Shown here: one piece after another, positions 24,944 to 36,094 of the stretch
Numbering within the stretch: position 1 is the first letter of the stretch
Layout: the number at the start of each line of letters is the position of its first letter
Source: Ligilactobacillus sp. WC1T17
Lineage (GTDB): Bacteria; Bacillota; Bacilli; Lactobacillales; Lactobacillaceae
DNA: 64,000 nt
NCBI GenBank assembly: GCA_900110005.1
Contig: FOCC01000003.1
Location: forward strand, 1 to 64,000
Direction: 5' to 3'
Made by a program: the position numbers and the translations under genes
The notes under the pieces: generated by a model
What the model was told of the DNA's origin: nothing
Seen by the model: the letters and a program-made list of their open reading frames with translations, nothing else
Database searches by the model: none

Positions 24944-26638
24944 ATGAAGCAAAGTTTTAACTTGGTTAGTGAACCTTGGATTAAAGTTTCTGAGATACAA
25001 ACAAACCAAGTTACGAAGGTGTCTTTACTAGAATTATTTGCGAGAGCCGGAGACTTTCGTGAGTTAGCAGGCGATATGCGAGCGCAAGATTTAGCTATCC
25101 TAAGATTTTTGTTAGCTATCTTAACAACAGTTTATAGTCGGTTTGATGCAAATGATGAAATGTATGAGTGGCTAGAAAGAAGAGATGATGGATGGGCTTT
25201 AGATGAAGACATAGATGTTTTGGATATTCAAAAAGACTTTCTTAAAACCTGGAAAAGAATCTATAAATCTAAGGGATTTACATCACCATTATTTGATTAT
25301 CTTAAAGAAAATGAAGATAGCTTCGACTTGTTAAGCAAGGAAAATCCATTTTATCAAGTAACAGAGTCAGTATATGACAGTTTTGTTCCTGCAAATAAAA
25401 AGGTGTCGCTGGGTAAAGGTACTGTTTCCGTAAAACAAATTAACCGTTTGATTTCAGAAAGCAATAATAGTCCATCTGTTTTCTCACCTAAAACAAGCAG
25501 CAGTAAAGAAAAACTTACGTTGGATGAATTTAGCCGTTGGTTAATTTCATATCAAAATTTTACGGGTGTTACAGACAAAACAAGGATAAATGCTAAAGAA
25601 AAGTATCATTTTTCTTCAGGGTGGCTTTACAGTATTAATCCGGTTTTAGCCAAAGGATCTAATATGTTTGAGACATTGATGCTTAATTTAGTTTTAGACC
25701 CTAAAAATGAAAAAGAGGTCCTTCAGCGCCCAGTTTGGGAATTTCCAAATATGAAAGAGTATATAAATGAGCGTATGAAGGGGCAGACACCCTCAAATAT
25801 TGCAGAACTCTACACAGTTTGGTCACGAATGCTCCACGTAAAATGGGATGAAAAGCAGCAACCGATAATTTTCACTGCTGGATTGTCCAAAAACGATGGT
25901 ACAGATATGTTTGTTGAACCGATGACTACATGGAAATATGACCCTAAAGAAGCGCACTATAGACCGGCAACAAAATGGATTAAGTCCCTAGGTAAGAGTA
26001 TGTGGAGGAATTTTGGCCAATATGTGCAGGTTGAATCAAGTGATGATGTCCATGAACCTGGCATCGTGAAATGGTTGAGAACTTTGCAGGATGAAGATTA
26101 CTTACCGGAAGGAATGCTGCTTAACTTAGAAACGGTTGGCTTAGTAAGTGACGGAAATACAACTTCTCAGTCGCCAGCAGCTGAAGTATACGATAATCTC
26201 CGAATTGAAGCAGATGTGCTATTTGATGAAAATGCAGAGAGATTTTGGCCCGGTAGAATTGAAGGAACGATTAAGGTAACTCAAAAAGTTGGCGATGATT
26301 TTTGGAGCTTTGCACGAAATCTAGGTGAATTGCGTGGCCTGGACAAGGACGGTGCATCAAATTTTGCGGGAAGTCTAAGTTCAAAATTTTACGACTCACT
26401 GAATAAACCTTTTAACGATTGGTTAGCAAATTTACGAGTTGGGCAAGAGCCAGATGAAGAAATAAACATGTGGAAAAAACAGCTGAGATTACTTGCTTTA
26501 GATGCTGGAAGAGAGTTGGTGCAAGCCGCGTCACCAAGAGATATTAGCGGAGTAAGAAGCGATGATGGTAAAACTGTTATAAATATTTTTGTTCTTTATA
26601 ACAAATTGGAAAGGTTTGTTTACAAGGATCTTAAGTAG
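24944..26638 (+). CDS. cas8e: Cascade large subunit Cas8e (Cse1/CasA)
   Basis: 564 residues. The N terminus FNLVSEPWIKV and LLELFARAGDFRELAGD are the Cse1 signature; AILRFLLAILTTVY follows. It recognises the PAM and recruits Cas3. GGAGGC lies 6 nt before the ATG at 24944; the frame is open from 24902 but that part has no ribosome-binding site. First gene of the operon cas8e-cas11-cas7-cas5-cas6-cas1-cas2. Length and motifs look complete. Confidence 0.94.
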   Translation: MKQSFNLVSEPWIKVSEIQTNQVTKVSLLELFARAGDFRELAGDMRAQDLAILRFLLAILTTVYSRFDANDEMYEWLERRDDGWALDEDIDVLDIQKDFLKTWKRIYKSKGFTSPLFDYLKENEDSFDLLSKENPFYQVTESVYDSFVPANKKVSLGKGTVSVKQINRLISESNNSPSVFSPKTSSSKEKLTLDEFSRWLISYQNFTGVTDKTRINAKEKYHFSSGWLYSINPVLAKGSNMFETLMLNLVLDPKNEKEVLQRPVWEFPNMKEYINERMKGQTPSNIAELYTVWSRMLHVKWDEKQQPIIFTAGLSKNDGTDMFVEPMTTWKYDPKEAHYRPATKWIKSLGKSMWRNFGQYVQVESSDDVHEPGIVKWLRTLQDEDYLPEGMLLNLETVGLVSDGNTTSQSPAAEVYDNLRIEADVLFDENAERFWPGRIEGTIKVTQKVGDDFWSFARNLGELRGLDKDGASNFAGSLSSKFYDSLNKPFNDWLANLRVGQEPDEEINMWKKQLRLLALDAGRELVQAASPRDISGVRSDDGKTVINIFVLYNKLERFVYKDLK

Positions 26639-26653
26639 GGAGGTATGAGAAAA

Positions 26654-27244
26654 ATGGCAGATGAAGTATTAAAGAAGAGTACGGCACGTATTTTACCACA
26701 GTTATATGGGAATAAGGCGGTTCTTGCAAACCTTAGAGAAGCGGTAAATATCAATGATAAACGTGCCCAAGCGGTTTGGCCATTCATGTTTACAGAGATG
26801 GATACTAAATATTTAAGCCGGAATTTTGAGGGTAAACCAACCAATGCTGAAAATGCAATCTATGCTGCTTTGCGTTGCTATGCTATTCATCAGCAAGGTA
26901 TCGATGAATGTGTATATGCACCGGTTAATGGTGATTCAGACGGTTTGCCGTTATTTAAAGCTTTAGCTTATTTGAGAGCTGATGAAAGTATGAGAGTTGC
27001 TTTGGATAGGAGAGTACAAAGTCTTTTTTCCAGCAGGCAACCGGCTAGTGTAACTAGAGGGATAACTCAGCTAGTGAGAATTTTAAAATCCAATAATCGT
27101 AATTTAAAAATCGATTATTCTCAGCTTGCACAAGATTTGTATTATTTCGAAAGTAGTTTTCAGTCTGCAGGACAAATTTGCCTTAAATGGGGGCAACAGT
27201 ATTACAGACAGATAGTGAAAGAAAAAGATGGAATAGAGGAGTAG
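26654..27244 (+). CDS. cse2: Cascade small subunit Cas11e (Cse2/CasB)
   Basis: 196 residues, helical, with FMFTEMDTKYLSRNFEGKPT (cf. other Cse2 proteins) and VTRGITQLVRILKSNNRNLKIDYSQLAQDLY. Two copies stabilise the R-loop in Cascade. GGGAGG is 1 nt before an in-frame ATG at 26645 but 10 nt before the ATG at 26654, so the latter is chosen. It follows cas8e by 15 nt. Confidence 0.92.
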   Translation: MADEVLKKSTARILPQLYGNKAVLANLREAVNINDKRAQAVWPFMFTEMDTKYLSRNFEGKPTNAENAIYAALRCYAIHQQGIDECVYAPVNGDSDGLPLFKALAYLRADESMRVALDRRVQSLFSSRQPASVTRGITQLVRILKSNNRNLKIDYSQLAQDLYYFESSFQSAGQICLKWGQQYYRQIVKEKDGIEE

Positions 27245-27248
27245 AAAA

Positions 27249-28349
27249 ATGAAGAAAGAAAATTTATACGTAGATATTCATGTTTTACAAACAGTCCCTT
27301 CAGCAAATATTAATCGTGACGATGCTGGATCACCTAAGACAGCGGTTTATGGGGGTGTAGTTCGGGCAAGAGTTTCCTCACAGAGCTGGAAGCGCGCAGT
27401 TCGCACAAGTTTTCGGGAAGAAAGTGAAGGTGCGAGTTGGTTGGAAGGCCACCGTACAAGACGTGCTGCTTACTTATTAGCAGAAAAATTGGCAGAAAAA
27501 GATAGCAGTTTTGATGAAAATAGCGCATTGGAAAAGGCGGTAGATGTTCTAAAGGAAGCAGGGATTAAGACCGCCAAAGATAAGAAGACAGGTGAAATGC
27601 TAACGGGTGCATTATTATTAATAAGCAGCGGACAGCTTGAAAAGATTGCAGACTATGTTGTTAACAATGATGAATTGGATAAAAAGGAACTTAAGAAAGT
27701 TTTAACAGGAAATCAATCTTTAGATTTAGCTTTATTTGGCCGAATGGTTGCTGATGACCCCGAATTGAATGTTGATGCATCCGCACAAGTTGCACATGCT
27801 ATTTCAACACATGAAATTGTTCCAGAATTTGATTACTTTACAGCACTCGATGATGATTCTGCAGCAGATAACGCAGGTAGTGCGATGATTGGGACGGTTG
27901 AGTACAATTCATCCACTCTTTACCGCTATGCTAACGTAAACTTTAATGAATTAACGCATAATTTAGGTGATGAATTAGCAGTTGAAGGTGCTAAACTGTT
28001 CATTAAAAACTTTGTAATGACAATGCCTACAGGGAAGCAAAATACATTTGCAAATAAGACTTTACCACAATATGTAATGGTGACGATTAGAAAAGATACC
28101 CCTGTAAACCTTGTATCGGCTTTTGAGGAACCTGTAAAGTCTCGGGATGGATATATCGTACCATCAATTAAGAAATTAGAAGATGAATTTAAAGATACCT
28201 TGCAGTTTGTGGAGAAACCGGTCTTAACTGAAGTTTTAACCAAGAAGGGAAGCTCTTTACTTGGAGATACAGACAGTTTAGGTGAACTGCTTGAAAAGGT
28301 GGGCGATGTATTAAGAAAAGAGGGAGCCTATGAGAGTTCTAACGATTAA
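27249..28349 (+). CDS. cas7: Cascade backbone subunit Cas7e (Cse4/CasC)
   Basis: 366 residues. DIHVLQTVPSANINRDDAGSPKTA and GGVVRARVSSQSWKRAVR are the classic Cas7e start; late VMTMPTGKQNTFANKTLPQY is also typical. Six copies form the crRNA-binding filament. GAGGAG lies 7 nt upstream. Its end overlaps cas5 by 20 nt. Confidence 0.96.
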   Translation: MKKENLYVDIHVLQTVPSANINRDDAGSPKTAVYGGVVRARVSSQSWKRAVRTSFREESEGASWLEGHRTRRAAYLLAEKLAEKDSSFDENSALEKAVDVLKEAGIKTAKDKKTGEMLTGALLLISSGQLEKIADYVVNNDELDKKELKKVLTGNQSLDLALFGRMVADDPELNVDASAQVAHAISTHEIVPEFDYFTALDDDSAADNAGSAMIGTVEYNSSTLYRYANVNFNELTHNLGDELAVEGAKLFIKNFVMTMPTGKQNTFANKTLPQYVMVTIRKDTPVNLVSAFEEPVKSRDGYIVPSIKKLEDEFKDTLQFVEKPVLTEVLTKKGSSLLGDTDSLGELLEKVGDVLRKEGAYESSND

Positions 28350-29016
28350 CTTGACTGCTCCTTTACAGTCTTACGGTAATCAAGCATCTTTCAATAGAAG
28401 ATCAAGTAGCCCGTACCCAACTAAAAGTGCAATTATTGGTATGGTTGGGGCGGCGTTAGGGTATCGTAGAGATGATGAACGTATTAGGAATCTCAATGAT
28501 TTGTGTTTTGCAGTACGAGTTGATCAAGTGGGCACAAATATGACAGATTTTCAAATTGTCGAATATGATGCGACTAAACATAAGAAAAAGCTGACTTATC
28601 GAGATTACTTGCAAGATTACAGGTTTGTTGCTGCAATTGGCAGTGATGATGATAGCGTGATTGATAAAATCGAAACGGCATTACGGTACCCTAGATTTCA
28701 ATTATATTTGGGTAGGAGGTCAAATACACCGGCTGGAATATTGAAAATATGTAAATTTACAGATATATCTCCGATTGAAGTTCTTACAAGCCAAATACCC
28801 TGGCAAGCAGCAACATGGTACCAAAAAAAATATAAGCATGGTTTTACAGCAGAAATTATTGCTGATGCAAATCTTTTACCAAATCAACCAGTCATAATGG
28901 AAAAGGATCAAGTGGGTTCTTTTGAGCAACGCAACCGTTACTATGAATATCGTGGGGTCGCAAAAACGCATGTTGAAATGCAGACGGGTGAGCATGATAT
29001 TATGTCAGCTTTATAG
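28330..29016 (+). CDS. cas5: Cascade subunit Cas5e (CasD)
   Basis: 228 residues. LTINLTAPLQSYG and FNRRSSSPYPTKSAIIGMVGAALG form the RAMP-fold Cas5e N terminus. It caps the crRNA 5' handle. It is translated from inside the end of cas7 (GGGAGCC before the ATG), so stoichiometry may be set by coupling. Confidence 0.95.
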   Translation: MRVLTINLTAPLQSYGNQASFNRRSSSPYPTKSAIIGMVGAALGYRRDDERIRNLNDLCFAVRVDQVGTNMTDFQIVEYDATKHKKKLTYRDYLQDYRFVAAIGSDDDSVIDKIETALRYPRFQLYLGRRSNTPAGILKICKFTDISPIEVLTSQIPWQAATWYQKKYKHGFTAEIIADANLLPNQPVIMEKDQVGSFEQRNRYYEYRGVAKTHVEMQTGEHDIMSAL

Positions 29017-29033
29017 AAGAGAGGTGGAGATTA

Positions 29034-29669
29034 GTGTATTTATCAAGAGTTGAAATTGCGACTTTGAATCGTCAAAAAATTAAAGATTTAACGCATTTGG
29101 GTGCATACCACAATTGGGTTGAGTCAAGTTTTCCAAACGAAATTTCTAAAGGAGAACGCTTGCGTCATTTATGGCGAATTGATTATTTATACGGTAAGAA
29201 CTACCTATTACTTTTGAGCTCAGAAAAACCTAATGTATCTAATTTCGGTAGATATGGAATAGAAGAGACAGTACAGATTAAAGAATATGATAATTTTCTA
29301 AATAAATTATCTGAAAGACAAACAGTACGTTTCAAGTTAACAGCTAATCCAGTTTATCGTGCTTTTGAGCCAGGAAAGAAAAATGGAAAAATTTTTCCGC
29401 ATGTGACGGTTGAACAACAAAAAAATTGGCTGCTGAAGAAAGCCGCAAAATCTGGATTTGAATTGAATGAGAATGATTTTGATATAGTAAATCGAGATTT
29501 TCCCGTTCTCTATAGGAAGGGACAGCGACAAGTTAAATTAAGCAGAGTAACTTTTGAGGGCTTTTTGAAAATTACTGATGTAAGCAAGTTTAGAGAAACA
29601 CTGATAAAGGGACTCGGCAGAGAAAAAGCTTATGGAATGGGGCTAATGACCGTGATTCCCTTAAATTAG
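29034..29669 (+). CDS. cas6: CRISPR endoribonuclease Cas6e (CasE)
   Basis: 211 residues from a GTG, with GAGGTGGAG about 5 nt upstream. His26 in HLGAYHNWVESSFP is placed like the catalytic His of Cas6e. The glycine-rich C-terminal loop reads LIKGLGREKAYGMGLMTV. It cuts the repeat hairpin to make crRNAs and would be the natural reader of the solitary repeat at 24828. Confidence 0.94.
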   Translation: MYLSRVEIATLNRQKIKDLTHLGAYHNWVESSFPNEISKGERLRHLWRIDYLYGKNYLLLLSSEKPNVSNFGRYGIEETVQIKEYDNFLNKLSERQTVRFKLTANPVYRAFEPGKKNGKIFPHVTVEQQKNWLLKKAAKSGFELNENDFDIVNRDFPVLYRKGQRQVKLSRVTFEGFLKITDVSKFRETLIKGLGREKAYGMGLMTVIPLN

Positions 29670-31522
<1,853 letters not shown>

Positions 31523-31551
31523 GAAGCGCGTCATTATAGGGATCTTTTAGT

Positions 31552-32861
31552 GTATTCCCCACAAGTGTGGGGGTGATCCCAGTCAGCGCTTACGCAAACG
31601 AGCAACAACTTAGTATTCCCCACAAGTGTGGGGGTGATCCCGGATACGCAAAAACCGTGGATGTCACAAAAAGGTATTCCCCACAAGTGTGGGGGTGATC
31701 CTAAGTATGTCAAGGAGCGTTTAGAATCCCTAGTGTATTCCCCACAAGTGTGGGGGTGATCCCTAGTTAACTCTGGTTGGACAAGCAACACCAACGTATT
31801 CCCCACAAGTGTGGGGGTGATCCTTTCGGTATCAGTGAAGAAAAAATAATCAATCAGTATTCCCCACAAGTGTGGGGGTGATCCCACTGCAGACTGACGT
31901 GAGCGGTGTCAAAGCTAGTATTCCCCACAAGTGTGGGGGTGATCCCTTGTAACGAGTTGTTCTAACTTAACAACTTCAGTATTCCCCACAAGTGTGGGGG
32001 TGATCCTTTAGCATGGACTTTGGGAACTAATTACTCTAAGTATTCCCCACAAGTGTGGGGGTGATCCTATGATACTCAAAGCCCAAGCGAGTTGCTTAAT
32101 GTATTCCCCACAAGTGTGGGGGTGATCCCATGGTATCAACTTTTTGTGATTGCCATGTTGTGTATTCCCCACAAGTGTGGGGGTGATCCTTCATCATCTA
32201 TCGCATCCAACGTATCTTTGACGTATTCCCCACAAGTGTGGGGGTGATCCCGATTGCGTCTGTTTTAATATTTAACTTAGAAAGTATTCCCCACAAGTGT
32301 GGGGGTGATCCTGCGGCTAAGGTCAACCTTATCAACGTCAACGCAGTATTCCCCACAAGTGTGGGGGTGATCCTCACGCGCTTAGCTTCACTATCAGGAA
32401 GCTCGTGTATTCCCCACAAGTGTGGGGGTGATCCTTATTTCGTCAGTAATTAATTGCAACTCACGTGGTATTCCCCACAAGTGTGGGGGTGATCCTTAAC
32501 GTGTGTTTGTCGTCATATACGCTAGAAGGTATTCCCCACAAGTGTGGGGGTGATCCTCAGAAAATGAATTTAAATGACAATTTAATAGAGTATTCCCCAC
32601 AAGTGTGGGGGTGATCCCCATCATTCGCCACCGTCGGTGTGGATTTTTGAGTATTCCCCACAAGTGTGGGGGTGATCCTGAGTTTTGTTTGTCGCCAATA
32701 ATTAGACATAAGTATTCCCCACAAGTGTGGGGGTGATCCCGGTCTGTCGGCAAGCGACTTCCGCTACTTGTCGTATTCCCCACAAGTGTGGGGGTGATCC
32801 TACTATCCAAGACTACATAGGATGTGTCAGCAAGTATTCCCCACAAGTGTGGGGGTGATCC
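31552..32861 (+). CRISPR. Type I-E CRISPR array, 22 repeats and 21 spacers
   Basis: 28-nt repeats start GTATTCCCC, carry the hairpin CCCCAC-AAGT-GTGGGG and end GTGATCC. They begin at 31552, 31613, 31674 and so on every 61 bp to 32834; one step (32284 to 32346) is 62, so spacer 13 has 34 nt and the others have 33. All repeats appear identical, including the last. By analogy with other I-E repeats the transcribed strand is plus, same as cas. No spacer resembles another, and I found none matching the prophage here by eye. The leader must overlap the end of cas2. Confidence 0.98.
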
Positions 32862-33242
32862 CATTCTCTGTCAATACGTCCATCTCGGATTTGGAATGGA
32901 AGATAGACGGTTAGCTTTTGTATGCCAGCCCACAGGTCAATTTTAAGGATGTTATTTGTCAGCAAATCTAGTTCTTTATTGAAAGTTTTATCAATGACTT
33001 CATGATTATCGTTAATTGTAATTCTTGTGAGTTTGCTGTAGATATCGGACTTGTTATTTTCCTTCACCGTGCGTTTGATGTTGACGTACACATTATTGCG
33101 TTAACAAACCAAATAAGAAAAATGGATCAGTGTCAATGTCGCCGATAACGTTTATTTCGTTGATGATAACACCTTGGGTGATGGCTTCTAAATCTAAAGT
33201 AGTTTCACGTTTAAATATATTTATGCCCCCCTTTTTTGCCAT
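32862..33242 (-). pseudogene. Degraded gene fragment at the distal end of the CRISPR array
   Basis: On the minus strand a frame reads FKRETTLDLEAITQGVIINE..GDIDTDPFFLFGLL, shifts near 33095, and continues VYVNIKRTVKENNKSDIYSK and LTRITINDNHEVIDKTFNKE..LTVYLPFQIRDGRIDRE, then runs straight into the last repeat. So a protein-coding gene was broken and its 3' part lost at the array boundary. I do not recognise the family. Confidence 0.5.
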
Positions 33243-33285
33243 ATGTGGTAAAATCTGGCACAATAAGATAGGGAAGGGGGAAAAT

Positions 33286-34101
33286 ATGATTAAGCATGAA
33301 TTAGTTAAGCCAAATGATGGTCTGCCTTTTATGCTTTTTTGCAATCGTGGGGTAACCCGCTATATTGACATCCATTGGCACCGCGACATTGAGATTGACT
33401 ACACGCTAAAGGGACAGGCTGATTACATTGTGGCAAAGAAAAAATATGTTATTAGGGATAATGAGCTGATTATTATTAATTCGCGAGATGCTCACAGTGT
33501 GGAAAATATCGTAAATCCTGAAAAACGTCAATCGTTAGTGATTTTAGTGCCTTATGATAAGGTTATCAGCCTATATCCGGATTTTATCAATCAAGAGTTT
33601 GCGCTGAAATATTGTCCAGCAAATATTTTGCAAAAAATAAAAATGCTGCTTGCTGATCTTTATCACACATACCAGCTTACGGATAAAACAATCCAAAATA
33701 CCTTGCGCGAAGGCTATGTAATTACCTTAATCGGTTTGCTTTTGCAGTATGCTGTTAAAACTAAGCCTAAGCCTTTAACAACAGTTGACCAGCGAAGTAC
33801 AGTGTCTAAAATCATTGCCTACTTGTCGTTAAATTATCATCGAAAGTTGAGTTTACAGCAGATTGCAGATGAATTTTGTTTTTCAAGAAGTTATCTTGAT
33901 CGGCTTTTTAAACGCGAAACTGGGCAGAGCATTATGCAATATCTGAAGCAAATTAGGGTTCGAGAAGCTAAAGGTAAGCTGGATACGACCAATTTGACTG
34001 TAAGCCAGATTGCCGAGCGGACCGGCTTTTCTAGTCCAGTGTCTTTTCGAAAAGCCTTTTGCCAATTTTACGGTCTTACACCGCAGCAATATCGCCAATA
34101 G
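33286..34101 (+). CDS. AraC-family transcriptional regulator
   Basis: 271 residues. The N-terminal cupin sensor domain (IDIHWHRDIEIDYTLKGQADY, VIRDNELIIINSRDAHSV) is followed by a double helix-turn-helix (about 170-271: SLQQIADEFCFSRSYLDRLFKRETGQS and VSQIAERTGFSSPVSFRKAF, quoted in part). GGAAGGGGG lies 6 nt before the ATG at 33286. It probably controls the secreted esterase 100 bp downstream, or its own locus (inference from position). Confidence 0.9.
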   Translation: MIKHELVKPNDGLPFMLFCNRGVTRYIDIHWHRDIEIDYTLKGQADYIVAKKKYVIRDNELIIINSRDAHSVENIVNPEKRQSLVILVPYDKVISLYPDFINQEFALKYCPANILQKIKMLLADLYHTYQLTDKTIQNTLREGYVITLIGLLLQYAVKTKPKPLTTVDQRSTVSKIIAYLSLNYHRKLSLQQIADEFCFSRSYLDRLFKRETGQSIMQYLKQIRVREAKGKLDTTNLTVSQIAERTGFSSPVSFRKAFCQFYGLTPQQYRQ

Positions 34102-34204
34102 GTCAAAAAAGTGTCGTTTAAGGTCAATTTTTACCCTGTTTTAAAAGCGCTTTAATTATTAAAATTTACCTTGTAAGTTATTTGTTAGAAAGCAGGGAGA
34201 TTTT

Positions 34205-35905
34205 ATGAAACTAAGAAAACTTAGTATTTTAGCTGCTGTGGGAGCAGGATTTACGATTGGGGCTATGCTAACCCATCAAAATGTTAAAGCAGCTAGCGTT
34301 ATTCGGACTACCGCTTATGGTAAAGTTCAAGGTGCAAAAGAAAAAGGTGTCTTGGAATGGAAAGGCATCCCGTATGGCGGCAGTGTTTCGGGCGAAAACC
34401 GCTGGAAGGCGCCAACCGATCCTAAGAGATGGTCTGGGGTAAAAAAGACGGTCAAGTCAGTAACATCTTTACAGTACAATAATAGTAAGGTGGCAGGATC
34501 AGAAAAAGATGCGTTAACGCTGGATATCTACCGCTCAAATAATAATAAACAAAATTTGCCGATTATCGTTTATGTGCATGGGGGCAATAACCAAACTGGT
34601 TCATCAACTGAAATTTCCGGGGCAGACTTTGTCAAGCACCACAACGCTATCTTTGTATCCATCAATTATCGCTTAGGTGTCTTGGGCTTTAATCCAATGG
34701 CAGCCTTGAAGAATGGAACCGCTGAAGAAAATTCCGGAAATTATGCTTTGTTAGATATGGCTAAGTCTTTAGATTGGGTAAAAAATAACATTGGCAATTT
34801 CGGTGGCAATAAAGATAACGTTACGGTTTCAGGTTTCTCAGCCGGTGGTCGTGATGTTATGGCAATGCTGATTTCACCAATCTTTAAAGGCAAATTCAAC
34901 AAGGCCATCGCATTTTCAGGCGGGATGACCTTGTCAGATACCTCTAAGAGTCAAACTGTCTTTGCCAAGGCTTTAGCTCCATTAGCTGTTAAAGGCGGCA
35001 AGGCAAGCACTGAGAAGGCTGCTATTGCTTGGATGAATGATACAAGTAAGCGTTCAGAGGTTAAAGAATGGCTCTACGGCTTAAGTGCTAAGCGTTTGGC
35101 CAAACTGATGGGCAATGCAAGTATCCGAATGTCAGTCTTCCCACACCTTTACAAGGACGGCACAGTTCTTCCAACAGAAGGCTTTGACACTGACAGCTAC
35201 AACTCAGTACCAACCATGCTGACAACCGGTTCAAGAGAATTCTCACTCTTTGAAGCCTATGACCCATACTTTGCAGCAGCAACCGCTAAAGGAACTTTGA
35301 CTAAGAATAAGAAGCTCTATAAGCAATACAAGTTCGGCTTCAAGTACGGCGGTCAATTATACAGACGCTTTAATGTCCAAGATTCAGCCAACACGATGCT
35401 GGCCCACAACTTCAGTTCAAACATCTACGGGATGGTTATCGATTACGGTAATGATGCAAGCGTTGTAGGTTCACAAATGGCCTTATTCGGTGCCTTCCAC
35501 GGAGTATTTGTACCATTGCTTGACCAAAACAGCACCAGCTACGATGCAATCGCAGGCAAGGCCTACAAGACAAAGGGTGCCAAGGCTTTATCATCTGACT
35601 TCCAAAACTACATCTACAACTTCATGACTTCAAAAGATGGTTCATCTAAGATGAATACAGTTGAGTGGACTGCTTACACCAAGCAAGATGATAAGATCTT
35701 GAACCTTGATGCTACCAAGAAGAAGGCAGTCATCAAGATGGCTAAGACGACTTTCACCGATGCAGATACTTTGAAGCAAATCTCAAATGACAAGACTGTG
35801 ACTAAGAAGGAAAAGCTCTACATCATTAAGCACGTCTTAAACGGCCGTTGGTTCAGCCACGACTTGGATGCTAAGTACAATAACCTCAGTGATTTTGATA
35901 AATAG
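34205..35905 (+). CDS. Secreted type-B carboxylesterase
   Basis: 566 residues with a signal peptide (KLRKLSILAAVGAGFTIGAM.., cleavage after NVKA, residue ~29). The alpha/beta-hydrolase core has the oxyanion YVHGGNNQTGS loop and the nucleophile elbow VSGFSAGGRDV (usual GESAGG has Glu where Phe stands here). A candidate acid lies in GSREFSLFE and a candidate His in FGAFHGVFVP. It could hydrolyse esters such as phenolic or acyl esters outside the cell; the substrate is unknown. AGCAGGGAG precedes the ATG. Codon use in the second half is optimised (AAG, TTC), suggesting high expression. Confidence 0.88.
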   Translation: MKLRKLSILAAVGAGFTIGAMLTHQNVKAASVIRTTAYGKVQGAKEKGVLEWKGIPYGGSVSGENRWKAPTDPKRWSGVKKTVKSVTSLQYNNSKVAGSEKDALTLDIYRSNNNKQNLPIIVYVHGGNNQTGSSTEISGADFVKHHNAIFVSINYRLGVLGFNPMAALKNGTAEENSGNYALLDMAKSLDWVKNNIGNFGGNKDNVTVSGFSAGGRDVMAMLISPIFKGKFNKAIAFSGGMTLSDTSKSQTVFAKALAPLAVKGGKASTEKAAIAWMNDTSKRSEVKEWLYGLSAKRLAKLMGNASIRMSVFPHLYKDGTVLPTEGFDTDSYNSVPTMLTTGSREFSLFEAYDPYFAAATAKGTLTKNKKLYKQYKFGFKYGGQLYRRFNVQDSANTMLAHNFSSNIYGMVIDYGNDASVVGSQMALFGAFHGVFVPLLDQNSTSYDAIAGKAYKTKGAKALSSDFQNYIYNFMTSKDGSSKMNTVEWTAYTKQDDKILNLDATKKKAVIKMAKTTFTDADTLKQISNDKTVTKKEKLYIIKHVLNGRWFSHDLDAKYNNLSDFDK

Positions 35906-35913
35906 ATTTTTGA

Positions 35914-35946
35914 AATAGGTATCCTGCTTAGGGATGCCTATTTTTG
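35914..35946 (+). terminator. Terminator of the carboxylesterase gene
   Basis: AATAGGTATCC pairs with GGGATGCCTATT, followed by TTTG. Confidence 0.75.
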
Positions 35947-36094
35947 TGCAAAACTGCGATTTTAAAATTCAAGCAAAGCTCAGTGTTAGAACTGCGCTTT
36001 TTGGTGTATTTTCTTTGCTGCTAGCAAGGTTAATAGCGACAGAAAAATTTTTAGTGGTATAATAAAAATGTTACAGTTATAGGAAGGTGAAAAA

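Noticed and set aside
31534..32864. Minus- and plus-strand ORFs of 70-120 codons inside the CRISPR array, with repeated HPHTCGEY or PPHLWGIL motifs
   Set aside because: They are translations of the 28-bp repeat and disappear once the array is recognised.
33130..33285. 52-codon extension of the AraC regulator
   Set aside because: Reads through an antisense gene fragment and has no ribosome-binding site; GGAAGGGGG fits 33286.
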